In this document: positions 39,501-51,100 of the stretch, piece after piece | Numbering within the stretch: position 1 is the first letter of the stretch | Layout of the letters: every line of letters begins with the position of its first letter | Assembly: GCA_034509925.1 (NCBI GenBank) | Contig: CM067536.1 | Location: 522,001 to 586,000 of the forward strand | Direction of reading: 5' to 3' | DNA: 64,000 nt | Source of the DNA: Hirudinaria manillensis | Taxonomy: Eukaryota > Annelida > Clitellata > Hirudinida > Hirudinidae | Made by a program: the position numbers and the translations under genes | Notes under the pieces: generated by a model | Seen by the model: only the letters and a program-made list of their open reading frames with translations | The model's database searches: none | Told to the model about the DNA's origin: nothing

Positions 39501-42356
39501 TAAATAAAAAATGGAATAATTATTGATTTCATAATGTTTTATGTTTAAATTAAACTCTATTTCATGATCACATTTGATGGTAATAGGATATATGGTTTAA
39601 TAAATTTGTTATTTAAATGTAATATTTATGATGCTACAAAATCATTTTAAATTTAATTTATTTAATTAAATTTGCTAGAAAAAAATTCAAAGCTTGGAAG
39701 AACAAAACAAATAATTTAACAGAACCTCTACTTGGAGAAGGTGAAGTAAACTTTATGGAATTTAGCAGTTGGGTCTTTGCATTTAAAGCTTTATCACAAC
39801 TAAATATTTTACTACTAATAATTACTATAATTTAAGGCACCACAGTGCAAAACATAGTGACCTTCATGTTTATGCCAGACAAACTGTGAGATAAACATAA
39901 ATAATTAAGTCCAAATGCTATAATTCCAATAATAATTGCAATAATAAACAACTTAATTTAATATAAAAACTTTTTTTGATAATTTAACTTTTCAAACAAA
40001 TTTGAATGCCACATTTTCCTTGCAATAACTTCCACTGCCACATGACCTATACCCCTACAAGATCAAACCAAAATCCATGTACATAACATACACATATTAT
40101 TAGCACTGTCTTATAACCTTCATCTTTAATTTAAACATGTCATTAAACAAAGTTGTTTCTGAACTTTTGAGTGCCTTTTCAAATCTGATGGGATGTGATG
40201 GCAATTCTTATTCAATCCCATTTGTATAATGTGACCATTGATCCATCCGTCCGTCCGTCCGTCCATCCATCCATTTTAAATTTCTAATCAAGAAATATGA
40301 CATTCTCATTACTTTTAAAGTTGGACGTGAAACCAAGGACTTAGTGGTTCAGGAAAAGCAACAGGAAAGAAATAAAGAAGATGGTAAATGAAAAGCAATG
40401 AAGCATTTAAATTCGAATTTTTACATATTTAAACCTTTATTCATATAATTCCAAATATTAAGTCATTAATTGATTTAATTTCAAAACAGATCTTGGCTGT
40501 AAATAAACATTTGTTTTAAAAAATAAGTTTTCTGTAATTTTTATTTTAAATAACTAATTCTTCTTATAACTTTATAACTTAATAACTTCCAAACAGAACA
40601 TGAAATCACCAGATTGTCTCCATCAACAAGAAAACCTTTGAAAGTCAAGAAGATGTTGCATGAAAAGATGACGAATCATCACGAAATCAAGATTTATGAG
40701 GCGTAAAATTTTGCTTTGTTTACATTACTTTGTTAAAAGCATCTTGGTAATAAAATCTTTTTTATAAGCTTTCTTTGAACTTGTACAAATACTTCTTAAA
40801 AACAGAACTGATAGTGATTATGGAAAAGTATTGATGATTGATGGAGCCATGTGGGATGCAGAATTAGAGAAGTACTCATATCAGAGAATGATGACTGTCC
40901 TTCCAATTAGGAGCCATCAAAATCCCATGAAAGTGAGTTTATTAACTGATCTTACCAATACCAGATAATATTATCATAATACCAGATAATAATCCAAAAT
41001 TATATTTTACTAAACAGTCTAATTATATTAGTTACTTTAACAAAATTAAGATGCATATTAAGTTAATATTATAGATTCAACAGGTTGCAATATTTTTAAA
41101 TTTAACTTTTATGTTTCTTTTGCATGCAGGTGTTGGTCATTGGAGGAGGTGAAGTAAGACTTGTGAAGGAATTAGTGGAGAATTCAGAAGTGGAATCCAT
41201 AACAGTTTGTGAGGTTGATAGGGTCAGTTCTCCAGTTCTGATATTTGACTTCTGTTGTAGACTATAATTGTATAATTATCTCTCTACAACAATTTTATAT
41301 TTAATTTATGAATTTATGCACGTCCAGCTATGGACATAGTGGTTTAATCAAGGAAGTTTAGGGAAACTTAGATACGACCAGAATAAAAGCAGATTGAACA
41401 CACTAGAATAAATCGATCAACATAACATGCTCAGTGAGCATTGCTCACTCTCTTTCTTGAATAAATTTGAAGTTTAATCTAAGAGAGGAAATAAAGATAT
41501 CTAGACAAGTGTGATTCTTCAAACTACTAAAAGTATTCTCTCCTCTGTTTCATGATAACTTTAATCCAGGAACTCCTTGCAATTTGTCGAAATTATGTTC
41601 CATCATTGGCTTCATCATTGGATGATGATAAGGTGAAGATCAACATTGAAGATGGATTTGAATTCTTAAAGAAAACTGAAGATACATTTGATGTCATTAT
41701 CAACCATTCATCAAATTCTGAAGGTGGATTTGGAACTAATAATTAATTTTATATTTCATTTTAAACATTTTAATGTTTAATAAATATATTCATGAAATGG
41801 ATTCAAAATATTACATTCTAAATTTGAAGTTGTGGTTGAAATTGTTGGAATAAAAATATGAAATTTAAATAAAATTCAATGCTATTTGCAGGTCCATCCA
41901 AATACCTCTTCACCAAAGAATATTATGAACTTGTTAAATCTAAACTTAACGAGAGAGGAGTGGTGGCCTCAATTGGTTAGTGCATTAATTAATTAGTAAT
42001 ATTACAATAATAATTTAATTGTTTAATAAATTGACTACATCAGTAGTTATTAGATATACAGTAACACAAAATAAAGTGCTTTAAATTTCTTACATAATAT
42101 ATATGTTTTTATTTGTTTAATTTTAATTGCAAGTTAATTTATTTATGAGTATGACTTAGTTAAAATATATTAATGAACTCATACATCAATATTTATTATC
42201 ACAGTCAATGGGAAAGATGCATCAGGATCTGATGTCTTAGAACAAATAACAATGAAGTTCTGCAAACAACTTTTCCCTGCAGTTCATTATTTTTACATTC
42301 CTGCATTCAAACATCCAAGTAGTCTTGTCAGGTCACTTGTTTGCAGTCTTGATGAT
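36598..42356 (+). CDS. Gene E: four-Ig transmembrane receptor with cytoplasmic spermidine synthase-like domain 1
   Basis: Exons: 36598-36652 signal peptide (MIILVVWIPLIECLVLPI; an in-frame ATG at 36580 is an alternative); 37228-37569 Ig1; 37736-38074 Ig2; 38138-38482 Ig3; 38826-39116 Ig4; 39412-39484 transmembrane (GLIVGLILGVATTIFLYILC); 39679-39740 juxtamembrane (RKKFKAWKNKTNNLTEPLLG); 40321-40383 repeat exon; synthase-like exons 40597-40702, 40806-40932, 41130-41222, 41570-41723, 41892-41975, 42205-42356. All phases join with no stop, about 655 residues. The domain has the full spermidine synthase order: HHEIKIYEA, GKVLMIDGAMW, YSYQRMM, VLVIGGGEVR, CEVD, EDGFEFL, FDVIINHSSN, LVCSLDD. The catalytic TDSSDP is NHSSN and GGGDG is GGGEV, so it should be inactive. 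A receptor with an intracellular pseudo-synthase is inferred. After 42356 the chain either ends soon or continues into the cassette at 45.2-52.7 kb. Confidence 0.85.
38613..38789 (-). mobile_element. Solo LTR with 5-bp target duplication
   Basis: A 177-bp LTR with TG...CA ends is flanked by GTTTA on both sides (38608-38612 and 38790-38794). It is the reverse complement of the LTR at 19284-19459. It lies in the Ig3-Ig4 intron of gene E. Confidence 0.85.
40240..40274. repeat. (CCGT/CCAT)n short tandem repeat
   Basis: CCATCCGTCCGTCCGTCC continues into CCATCCATCCAT, in the intron before the 21-residue repeat exon of gene E. Confidence 0.9.
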
Positions 42357-43095
42357 GTGAGTTTATTTACTGAATAATTTGAATTAATATTAAATAATTA
42401 ATTATATTTTCAAGTTAATAATTACTTAAATGACTTAATATTTTAACATGGACATTGTTCTTTTGAACTGCAGCACGATTCTAATTAGTTAATAATAATC
42501 TGATAATGTTTAACAGATTTAATAATTTTATGCTTAATAAATATTTAAATATTAATGAAATATTGCTTGGATTTTATTGCTTTGTTCAAATATGTTTTTT
42601 TTATTAATTTTAATTTTGCAAGATTTAAGTCCCGTTTAAGTTGTATGTATTCATATTCATTGGAATATCTTATTTCAAAGCATTTCCTTTTGATGAGTGC
42701 CCAAAACTCATTAATGTTTTTGTTTTTCTTTGAAGGACACAAGTTTTCAATATGTGTGTGGCGAGATGAAAGTTGAATATAAAGTTGGTTATGAAATAAG
42801 AATCATCACGAAAAGGTGACCAAATTTTAATCTATTTTAGTTTATTAAAAATATTCTTAAATCTCAATTTCTTAACTTTTAATATTTGTGTTTGAATTGC
42901 TTTTTATTTTATGTATGTTTTAGTCATGCAGTTGAATTAATAGTTTAATCTTAGTAAGAATAATTAATTATAGTATTAGTTTAATTATTTGATTAACTCA
43001 GAAAATTTATTGGCCCAAAAATATTTTGTTATATAAAACTTGTAACAAAAATTGAAATATTAATTAATTATTTTTCTCATTTATTTAAAATAAGG

Positions 43096-43169
43096 AGTGA
43101 AGGTCAAGGGTATATTGGATCTTGAATAACTATTAAAAAAGATGAAAAAAGATATGGATTTGATTGTAT
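43096..43169 (+). repeat. Partial duplicate of the exon/intron junction at 45288-45365
   Basis: GGAGTGAAGGTCAAGGGTA...TTGGATCTTGAATAACTATT and the following bases match 45288-45365. The sequence after the LTR element (45072 onward, ATATATAATAGAGCTGATAA) matches the continuation at 45371. A small tandem duplication therefore preceded the LTR-element insertion. The exon copy here is truncated. Confidence 0.7.
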
Positions 43170-45067
43170 TGTAATAACCCGGGGTCCTCAAACTAATTAT
43201 AGAAGGTCAGGTTTATTGAAAGTTGTCAGATGGCTTGGAAGATGTAAAATGCTTAATTGATTAAGTCTTGAAATCTGCTGTTTCTCTAACTCTCCCTCTC
43301 ATTTTCGAGATAAATCCATTTGTCAAGGTTCCCAACCAAAGAGTCTGAATAGCACCAATTAATTAATTCTCAAATTATATTGCCACTAAAGTTAATTAAT
43401 TATTAAATTAATTAATCGGCAATATAATTTTAATTATTCTTCAATTTATTGGATCTAGGGATCCAACACTGCCCCCTCCTTAAATCTGTTCGTCCCGAAC
43501 AGACATCTATTCCCATTTTCATTTTTACTCTAGGAATAGGATCCGATCTTCCAACAATCTCATGGCTGCAAATCCCAGATCCATTTGCTTTGCCATCTTC
43601 TGGGATTTCTGTTTCTTCCCTTTTGCTTCTGTGTCCCGCAAGTTTCAGTCGTCGAACATCGCCATTTCTATGTTCAACCTCCTGCTCCACCATGTCGCCA
43701 GATCTCAGACTCTCTACAGGATCACCTGCTCCATTTTCCTTGCTAGGCACTCTCCCGAAATCCCGAGCACTCCGTTCTGTTATCTCCAATGGAGACGAAA
43801 CATCCGCTGGTAAATCCATGGGCAGTTCTGTAGACTCTACTTGTTCCACCATCAACTTCGTGTGCTTCATTGGTAACTCAATGTCCTTCATCGGTAACTC
43901 TTCGAGCAGTACTAATAACTTCACAGACTCTGTCGGTAAATCCATGGGCTGTTCTGTAGACTCTACTTGTTCCACCATCAAATCCGTGCGCTCCACCGGC
44001 AACTCCACATGATCCACCGGCAAACCCACGGGCTCCTCCGAAAGTTCCACCTGCTCCACTACAACCTCCGTGAGCTCTCTGGGCCCTGCTGACCTGATCT
44101 GGTAACTCTATGGGCTCCAACGTCGAGTTCTCTAAGTCTGCCATCACGCACAGAGTTTCTGGAGACACGCACGCACTGTGGTCGGATGTGTCTTCTAATG
44201 ACTCCATCCCAATGCTGCCAGAAACGATACTTGGAACATCAGAACTCTTCTCAGTAGAGTTTCCACCAGAAACCAAAGAGGCATCCTGACGCGGAACCGC
44301 TGTGCCTTTCAAATCACCCCTAATAATCCCCCTAGAGTCCTCTGCTAACTTTCTCCGAAACTTACTATATTCGGACTCGAATTCAAAAGAACCAACAGGA
44401 CTCTTCTCGGTAGAGTTTTCACCCGAAACCAGCGAGACATCCTGACATGGAATCGCTGTGTTTTCCAAATCGCCCCTAATACTCCCCCTCAACTCCTCTG
44501 TTAACTGTCTCAGCAACTTACGATATTCAGACACGAATTCGTATTCTTTCGGGTCATGGCCATTCTCTGTCAGCCATGCCCCAAGTCGCTCCCGTATCTC
44601 AGCTTTCGTGCCTGTCGAATCCAGGCCACGCTCTCTCAATTCTTGTCTCAATCGAGGCACGTTCAATTCATCCAAGCACTTCGGCATCCTTCACTTTTCA
44701 ACTAAACAAGCTTCTACCTTAGTTACTCTCGGACACCCTTTAACTCTAAATCCCACTCCTGACACCAATGTAATAACCCGGGGTCCTCAAACTAATTATA
44801 GAAGGTCAGGTTTATTGAAAGTTGTCAGATGGCTTGGAAGATGTAAAATGCTTAATTGATTAAGTCTTGAAATCTGCTGTTTCTCTAACTCTCCCTCTCA
44901 TTTTCGAGATAAATCCATTTGTCAAGGTTCCCAACCAAAGAGTCTGAATAGCACCAATTAATTAATTCTCAAATTATATTGCCACTAAATTTAATTAATT
45001 ATTAAATTAATTAATCGGCAATATAATTTTAATTACTCTTCAATTTATTGGATCTAGGGATCCAACA
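43170..45067 (-). mobile_element. Non-autonomous LTR retrotransposon, complete with both LTRs
   Basis: Two 299-bp LTRs (43170-43468, 44769-45067) differ at about two positions visible by eye and have TG...CA ends. The 4-bp target duplication GTAT lies at 43166-43169 and 45068-45071. On the minus strand the 5' LTR is followed by a primer site TTGGTGTCAGGAGTGGGATT (44768-44749) and the 3' LTR is preceded by a purine tract AAGGAGGGGGCAG (43481-43469). The interior is only 1.3 kb with a gag-like ORF and no reverse transcriptase or integrase core, so it must be mobilised in trans. The GC content of the interior is far above that of the host DNA. It lies in the intron between synthase-like domain 1 and the next cassette of gene E. 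Confidence 0.92.
43878..44687 (-). CDS. Gag-like protein with N-terminal SAP domain
   Basis: MPKCLDELNVPRLRQELRER begins a SAP-type helix-turn-helix (LRERGLDSTGTKAEIRERLG). It is followed by two imperfect copies of a segment (EFVSEYRKLLRQLTEELRGS and EFESEYSKFRRKLAEDSRGI, each followed by a DVSLVSGENSTEKSP-like stretch). The C-terminal part turns into low-complexity Gly/Ala after about residue 200. An overlapping frame (43430-44059), with ELPMDLP-type repeats and an end VCSGRTDLRRGQCW that runs into the purine tract, suggests a frameshift near 44090. The end may be the remnant of a deleted pol C-terminus. Confidence 0.65.
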   Translation of the reverse strand: MPKCLDELNVPRLRQELRERGLDSTGTKAEIRERLGAWLTENGHDPKEYEFVSEYRKLLRQLTEELRGSIRGDLENTAIPCQDVSLVSGENSTEKSPVGSFEFESEYSKFRRKLAEDSRGIIRGDLKGTAVPRQDASLVSGGNSTEKSSDVPSIVSGSIGMESLEDTSDHSACVSPETLCVMADLENSTLEPIELPDQVSRAQRAHGGCSGAGGTFGGARGFAGGSCGVAGGAHGFDGGTSRVYRTAHGFTDRVCEVISTARRVTDEGH

Positions 45068-45190
45068 GTATAATAATATATAATAGAGCTGATAATATAA
45101 CATCCTATTTTTGAATGTTCAAAATATTTGTCATTGTTGTCCCTTTAATAAAATGCTGATTTGGTGCAAAGGATAACATTTTATTTTCAG

Positions 45191-48100
45191 TTTTGGAATA
45201 GAAAGCTATGTTAAGGAAATCATGAAAGCATTTCTAGATTTGTTGAAGGAAGAAGGATTGGAACATTCTAGGAAGGAACTTGAAGAAGGAGTGAAGGTCA
45301 AGGGTAAGTTGGATCTTGAATAACTATTTATAAAAATGATGGTAAATGATATGGATTTGATTTTATAATAATATATAATAGAGTTGATAACTGCAAATTA
45401 CTTTTGGATGTACCCATTCATGAAAATTCTATTTTGAATATTTATCAAATCAATGATTATTATTTCTGGCAGCCATCTTTGTGTTGAAATATGCCAACAA
45501 TTTCTTTCATTTAAAACCTTGTCCAAGTATTATTATTGTTTACATTCATCAGATGAATACAAAACTCTTGCTAAGCCAGTATTTGAAGGAGACATGAATG
45601 AATATTTGAAGAAGATTGCCAGTGGTCCATCAATTATTCACCGTAATAATGAGATGCGCTTTAACAGAAGTGAATATATTTTATTTATAATGAGTTATTA
45701 ATATTAACATTTTTTAATATTTCAACTTTTAGCACTGTTAGAAACTTTGCTTTTGTAACAATTTAAATTTTAAACAGATTATTTTATTCTTTTTAATAAG
45801 TTTGAATATTTCATCAATAATGTAATATATGACATGATTGAAGGAAGCTTAACCAATGAAATTCAATACATCTTATTATAATTACTCAAATGCAATAAAG
45901 ACAATGCATGTATTAATGCATAATGCACCAGTTATTTATTTTCTTTTTGTAGCAAAATCTAGTAATGAATTTAAGGACTTTGTTTGAAAAATTTGTTTAA
46001 ATTTAACAATTTTTAATAATATTAAGGAAAGAGGATGTGGGTGAGTGACAAATCTGGTTCCAAAATGTTAAATGTGAGGAAGGTTTTGCGTGAAGAAAAG
46101 TCAAAACACCATAAAATCAGGATTTATAAATCGTAAGTGAAATAAATAATTATACAATAAATTTTTAATTTATTTGAAATAAGAGTTTTTAAGAGATGAC
46201 TTTAACAGTTTAAAGTAAAGTAAAGTAAGTGCATTTGTAAATATGTTTGCTCCGATGTTTTGACTGAAGATAGGGGGGGGACAATCGACCAAAATTATTT
46301 CATGCAAAATTCCCTAAAAATTATTTTAATTAAATTTTAATTAATTCAGTATTAATCACGGCAAGGTGTTCATGCTTGATGGAGCCATTTGGATGACTGA
46401 AACTTACTCTTTTCATCAGGAGGTTCTAACAACTACACCTTTGATCAGCCATAAAAACCCAAAAGATGTGAGTGAATTATGTTAATCCAAATCATGATGC
46501 AATCTTAACTTTTTTCAATGAATTACATTCTTTTAGATGTATGAATAACATAAAAAATATTCAAATAATAAATCTTTATATAATGAGCATAACGTTACAC
46601 GAAAGTGAAGTCTGCAATACGATCTTCAACAAAACCTAGTTTTACGATTTAAATGATTAAAAATCAACCGCTTATGATAAAAAATGTGCGGTTTATTTTA
46701 AAAAATAGTAGACACATTTATTTCCGATTATAAATATCATAAACCAATATTTGCATCAATATTAGACAAATGTGGTTTGCATAAAACTTTACTTAACTTT
46801 TTGACAAAATGAAAGTAAATCATGTTCAGGAATTCTATAACTTCTTTGGATTTGAGAGAGACGGATAGCATTTTGAACGACCAAATCAATGCACAACCTA
46901 AAAACTAGCCAAAACCATTTATTGGATCTATCATACCATATATGTAAGCCTAACCCTGCTGCATCATATAGCATTATATTATAGCCATACAGCATGCTAT
47001 ATTTTGGTTAGAAGTTGATTTGATTTATTGTTTTCTTGGTATCAGCAATATAACACAAATAACAATATTAGGACCGCGATTATATGATACCACAGGATGC
47101 CCGAAGAGAACAATGTTCCCGCTAGATGAGCAACCTATTCACAAAAAAAAAAACAAGTTACAAATCGATTCCATGGCTATTATACATCAAAGTTCATTTT
47201 AGCGGCTTATGAGAGTTTGAAGTAATATTTTGGGTACCGAGTAAATGCGATTTAAGTGATTTCTTGAACATTGAGGTCGAGGTAGATGATTTTATCTCTA
47301 TAGGTATGTCAGAAAATATTCGAGGACCACGGCATTTTATAGAAAATAGTTTCAAAGTTGTTCTGGCAGAATCCCAACGTAAGTCATTAATATTGTGCAA
47401 ACTGTAGGAGTGGCTTCCGCCAATCCTTTCAAAGTAGTCCTCGAAAAATGACGGTAACATGTTGTTAAAATATTTATAAATAAATATGCCTATTTGGAAT
47501 GTGTTTATGTTGTAGATTTTGAGAATTTTATGGCTGATGAACAAGTGCGTCGACGATGAAAAAGGATGATGATGGAAGATAATACGTAGTGATTTTTTTT
47601 AGCACTGGCCAAAGAGGTCAATCGGGATGGGTAAGTAGATGCCCAGGCTATGTTACAATATGATAAATATGGATGAATGAGGCAGTAGTAAAGGATAAGC
47701 AAGGTACTCCCATTGATGAATCCAGTGATCCGTGATAAAATACCACAGTTTTTAGAAATTTTCGAATGAATAAGATTGATGTGATTTTTCCAAGTGAGAT
47801 TATCATCCAATAAAATGCCAAAAAATTTACAAGACCTCACTCGGTTAATAATCGTTCCATTAATATACAATTTGTGATAAGAGACAATCTTTTTGTTATG
47901 GTGATGAAATATCATCTAGTTGGTCTTATTTAAATTAACAGATAACTTATTCGCGCAGAACCAGGTGAATAGACAATCGATTTCGCGGTTTATGAAGCTC
48001 ATGAGATTGTTTAGATTATCGCCAGTAACGAGGACATTAGTGTCATCAGCAAATAATATAAACTCAAAAAACGTAGAAGTCTGACAAATATCGTTAACAT

Positions 48101-51100
48101 AAATCAAAAATAGGAGTGGTCCCAGGATAGAGCCTTGGGGTACTCCACAAGAGATGGATTTGATTGACGATAGCACATTTTGGAAACAGACGCGTTAAGT
48201 TCTATTTTTTTAGATAGCTCCCAAACCAGCATAGAACAGGTCCGCGAACTCCATAATATTCTAATTTCTGGTATTCCCGATCGATAAGCCCTCTCTATTA
48301 TCGCTCACAACAATGGAGCAACCATAGCTCCACCCCCCATACATAATTTATTAATGTAGCTCCTCCTCCTGCTAATTTGTAAAAATAATTGTATATATTT
48401 TCTTAAAAAATATATTATTATATTTAAAAATATACGTTCAATATTTTAAAAATACTCAATCAAATTAAAATCAAGTAAAACAACACGTAGCTCGGCTAAA
48501 GTGAACAATGACAAAAATTGCGCGGGAGCTGACCGTCCAATCAGAGGCTTCTGGAAAATCAGGGTTATGGTCCGAGATTATATATCTCAATACCAGATTC
48601 AATTAGGGAGTTAACTTGCGCTTCCTTAAGACTGACCCTATGAGTTTATTTTGTATTTTAAGTTCATTTGTTTCATTGTGTTATGTACATAATTGTCTGT
48701 TTAATATTGTACATGTTCAATTTGCTATTTGTTCTTTCAGTTGCTTTGATACCTTAATAAACTCATAAACTCAACACAAAAAAAAATTAGTTATATTCTC
48801 CACCCATAAAATCCCACATAAAGTAAAGCACAGAATATTTATTTACAACAAAAAGCAAAGAGTATTTATGTACAAAATTTATACAGGATAATATGCTCGA
48901 ATCAGCTCCAGCGTCCTGTCGAATAGGGATCTCCTGGGTATCAAACGGCGCCAAAGGAACTCCGCGATGTGCTCAGGACAAGTTCCTCTCATTTTCGTTA
49001 TCTTGTCCTTCGCACATCTCCACATGTTCTCGACGGAGTTCGTGTTGACGCAGTTGGGGGCCACAAACATCAGGGAATGGTTCACAGTGGCGTGATCTAA
49101 TCCAGTCACTGCCGTTAAGTTTCTGTAGGCCCCCACTGATCGCTCCAGACAGTAGTGCCTATTAAAAGGAAATTAAAAGTTAATTCGTTTATTCCACTGA
49201 TTTACAGAATTATCTAAGTTTTTCTTACCTGGAAGCACGTACTGTCGTACTATCGGCAAGAGCGTTTTTGTATATAAATATGCTTTACTTTATGTGGAAT
49301 TTGATGGGTGGAGAAATAACTAATAAAGTCATATTTTCCAGAAGCCTCTGATTGGACGGTCAGCTCCCGCGCAATTTTTGTCATTGTTCACTTTAGCCGA
49401 GCTACGCGTTGTTTTACTTGATTTTAATTTGATTGAGTATTTTTAAAATATTGAACGTATATTTTTAAATATAATAATATATTTTTTAAGAAAATATATA
49501 CAATTTTTTTTACAAATTAGCAGGAGGAGGAGCTACATTAATAAATTATGTATGGAGGGTGGAGCTATGGTTGCTCCATTGTTGTGAGCGATAATAGAGA
49601 GGGCTTATCGATCGGGAATACCGTATGAAAAACAATTTAGAATTAAGATAATATTTCTACGACTTAAACAAATTTAAAAAATCGATTTGTTTGAGTGTCA
49701 GTTTAAACTGACGAGGGCTGCATATGGGTTAAATGTCAATTGGGCTGCTGTCACAAAAGATCATTGTCATCACCACCATCATCACATCACATTTGTTTAT
49801 CAATCAACATCTTCTTCCAGGTGTTGGTGATTGGTGGGGGTGATGGAGCAATTGTTAAGAACTTGTTGAAATATTCAAAAGTGGAATCCATAACAGTTTT
49901 TGAAATCGATGAAGTCAGTACCCTGAATATTAATTAATTATTAAATTAATTGATTCGCAATATAATTTTAATTGTTCATTAATTATCGGGATTATAACAA
50001 TATGTTAATTGCTGATGTATATGAAATTTGTTATCTAAATTGCTTTTAATCAGGATTTCATTTAAAATCTAATAACAGCGCATCATAGAATTGTCTCGTG
50101 AATATTTCCCCTCATTGGCCTGTTGTCTGGATGACCCTAAGGTCAAAGTTCACATTGGAGATGGAAATGAATTCATGAAGAAGCAGAAGAAGGCTTTTGA
50201 TGTCATCTTCATTCGTTCATCAACTGTTCAAGGTTGGAAATTTAAAGGTTTTGATGATGATGACGGTGATGATGATCTTATAATAGGGAACAAAGACTTG
50301 ATTTGTTTCTCAAAGAGCACATGGGCAATGCTGAAGAGTACACTAGTACCTGGAAAGATATAATAAAAATGTTGATGCATTGGTCTTGATCAAACATCTG
50401 TAGAGAGAGATTTCTCTATCAATAAGATTCTTTTACATGAAAATCAGAAATAAACTGATTACCTGAATATCAGAAGACTGATCAGGGATCACTTAAGCAG
50501 CATAGGTGGTGTTGCCTATTACAAAATCACTAACTCTGTAATTGGCTATTATAAAACCTCAAGACAAAGGTAACCCTTTTTTCTGGAGCCCATAGAAAAG
50601 AGAAGCATACTTCTGAAGCTAAGAAGTCGAAGGTAGAAGAAGATGATTTAGCCATGCAAAGGAAAATTAATGGATGAAAGTATCAGAAACATGGATGTGG
50701 TAACACAACTAAATAGTCCTAGAGAGGATAGTGAGGCAAAAAAAGACTTGAAGAATTTGAAAAAACTGCTCAAAAATGTATTTATTTTGGTTAATAAATG
50801 TATAGTTTGTTTTTCTGTGTTAATTTGTCTAATTTCAAATCATCATTGGAAAGATGTTTTATAAATTCCATTAGCAAGTCCATGTTTGCATGTCTGCATT
50901 ATTCCAATATTCAATATCTGACTGCTACCAAGAGGGGTGACAACATTATCATCATTATTGATTATTTGTTAGTAACATCAATGATTATTAGCTGGGAAAG
51001 CAAGCAAAAATAGCAAAGCTTCAACATATCAATTTGAATAATTTTTCTGCATTTTTTAACTTAAATATGACATCATTTTATAATTAGACAAATTGGAATA

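Larger units (their letters stand above)
48270..49622 (-). mobile_element. Merlin-like DNA transposon with long, nearly identical TIRs
   Basis: The left arm (48270-48560, starting GGTATTCCCGATCGATAAGC) and right arm (49622 back to about 49330) are inverted copies over about 290 bp with only a few differences by eye. The inverted match resumes at 48788-48831 against 49285-49330, so the left arm was interrupted by the LINE piece at 48560-48787. The interior encodes the end of a DDE-type transposase on the minus strand. Eight-base duplications expected of Merlin were not found at the edges. Confidence 0.8.

Noticed and set aside
40597..42356. Reading the synthase-like domain as a functional housekeeping spermidine synthase
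   Set aside because: It is fused in frame to a transmembrane receptor and the catalytic Asp is replaced in every copy.
42545..42742. Minus-strand frame with FWALIKRK, possibly a LINE fragment
   Set aside because: Too short and without any catalytic motif; it could be a retroelement relic but the evidence is weak.
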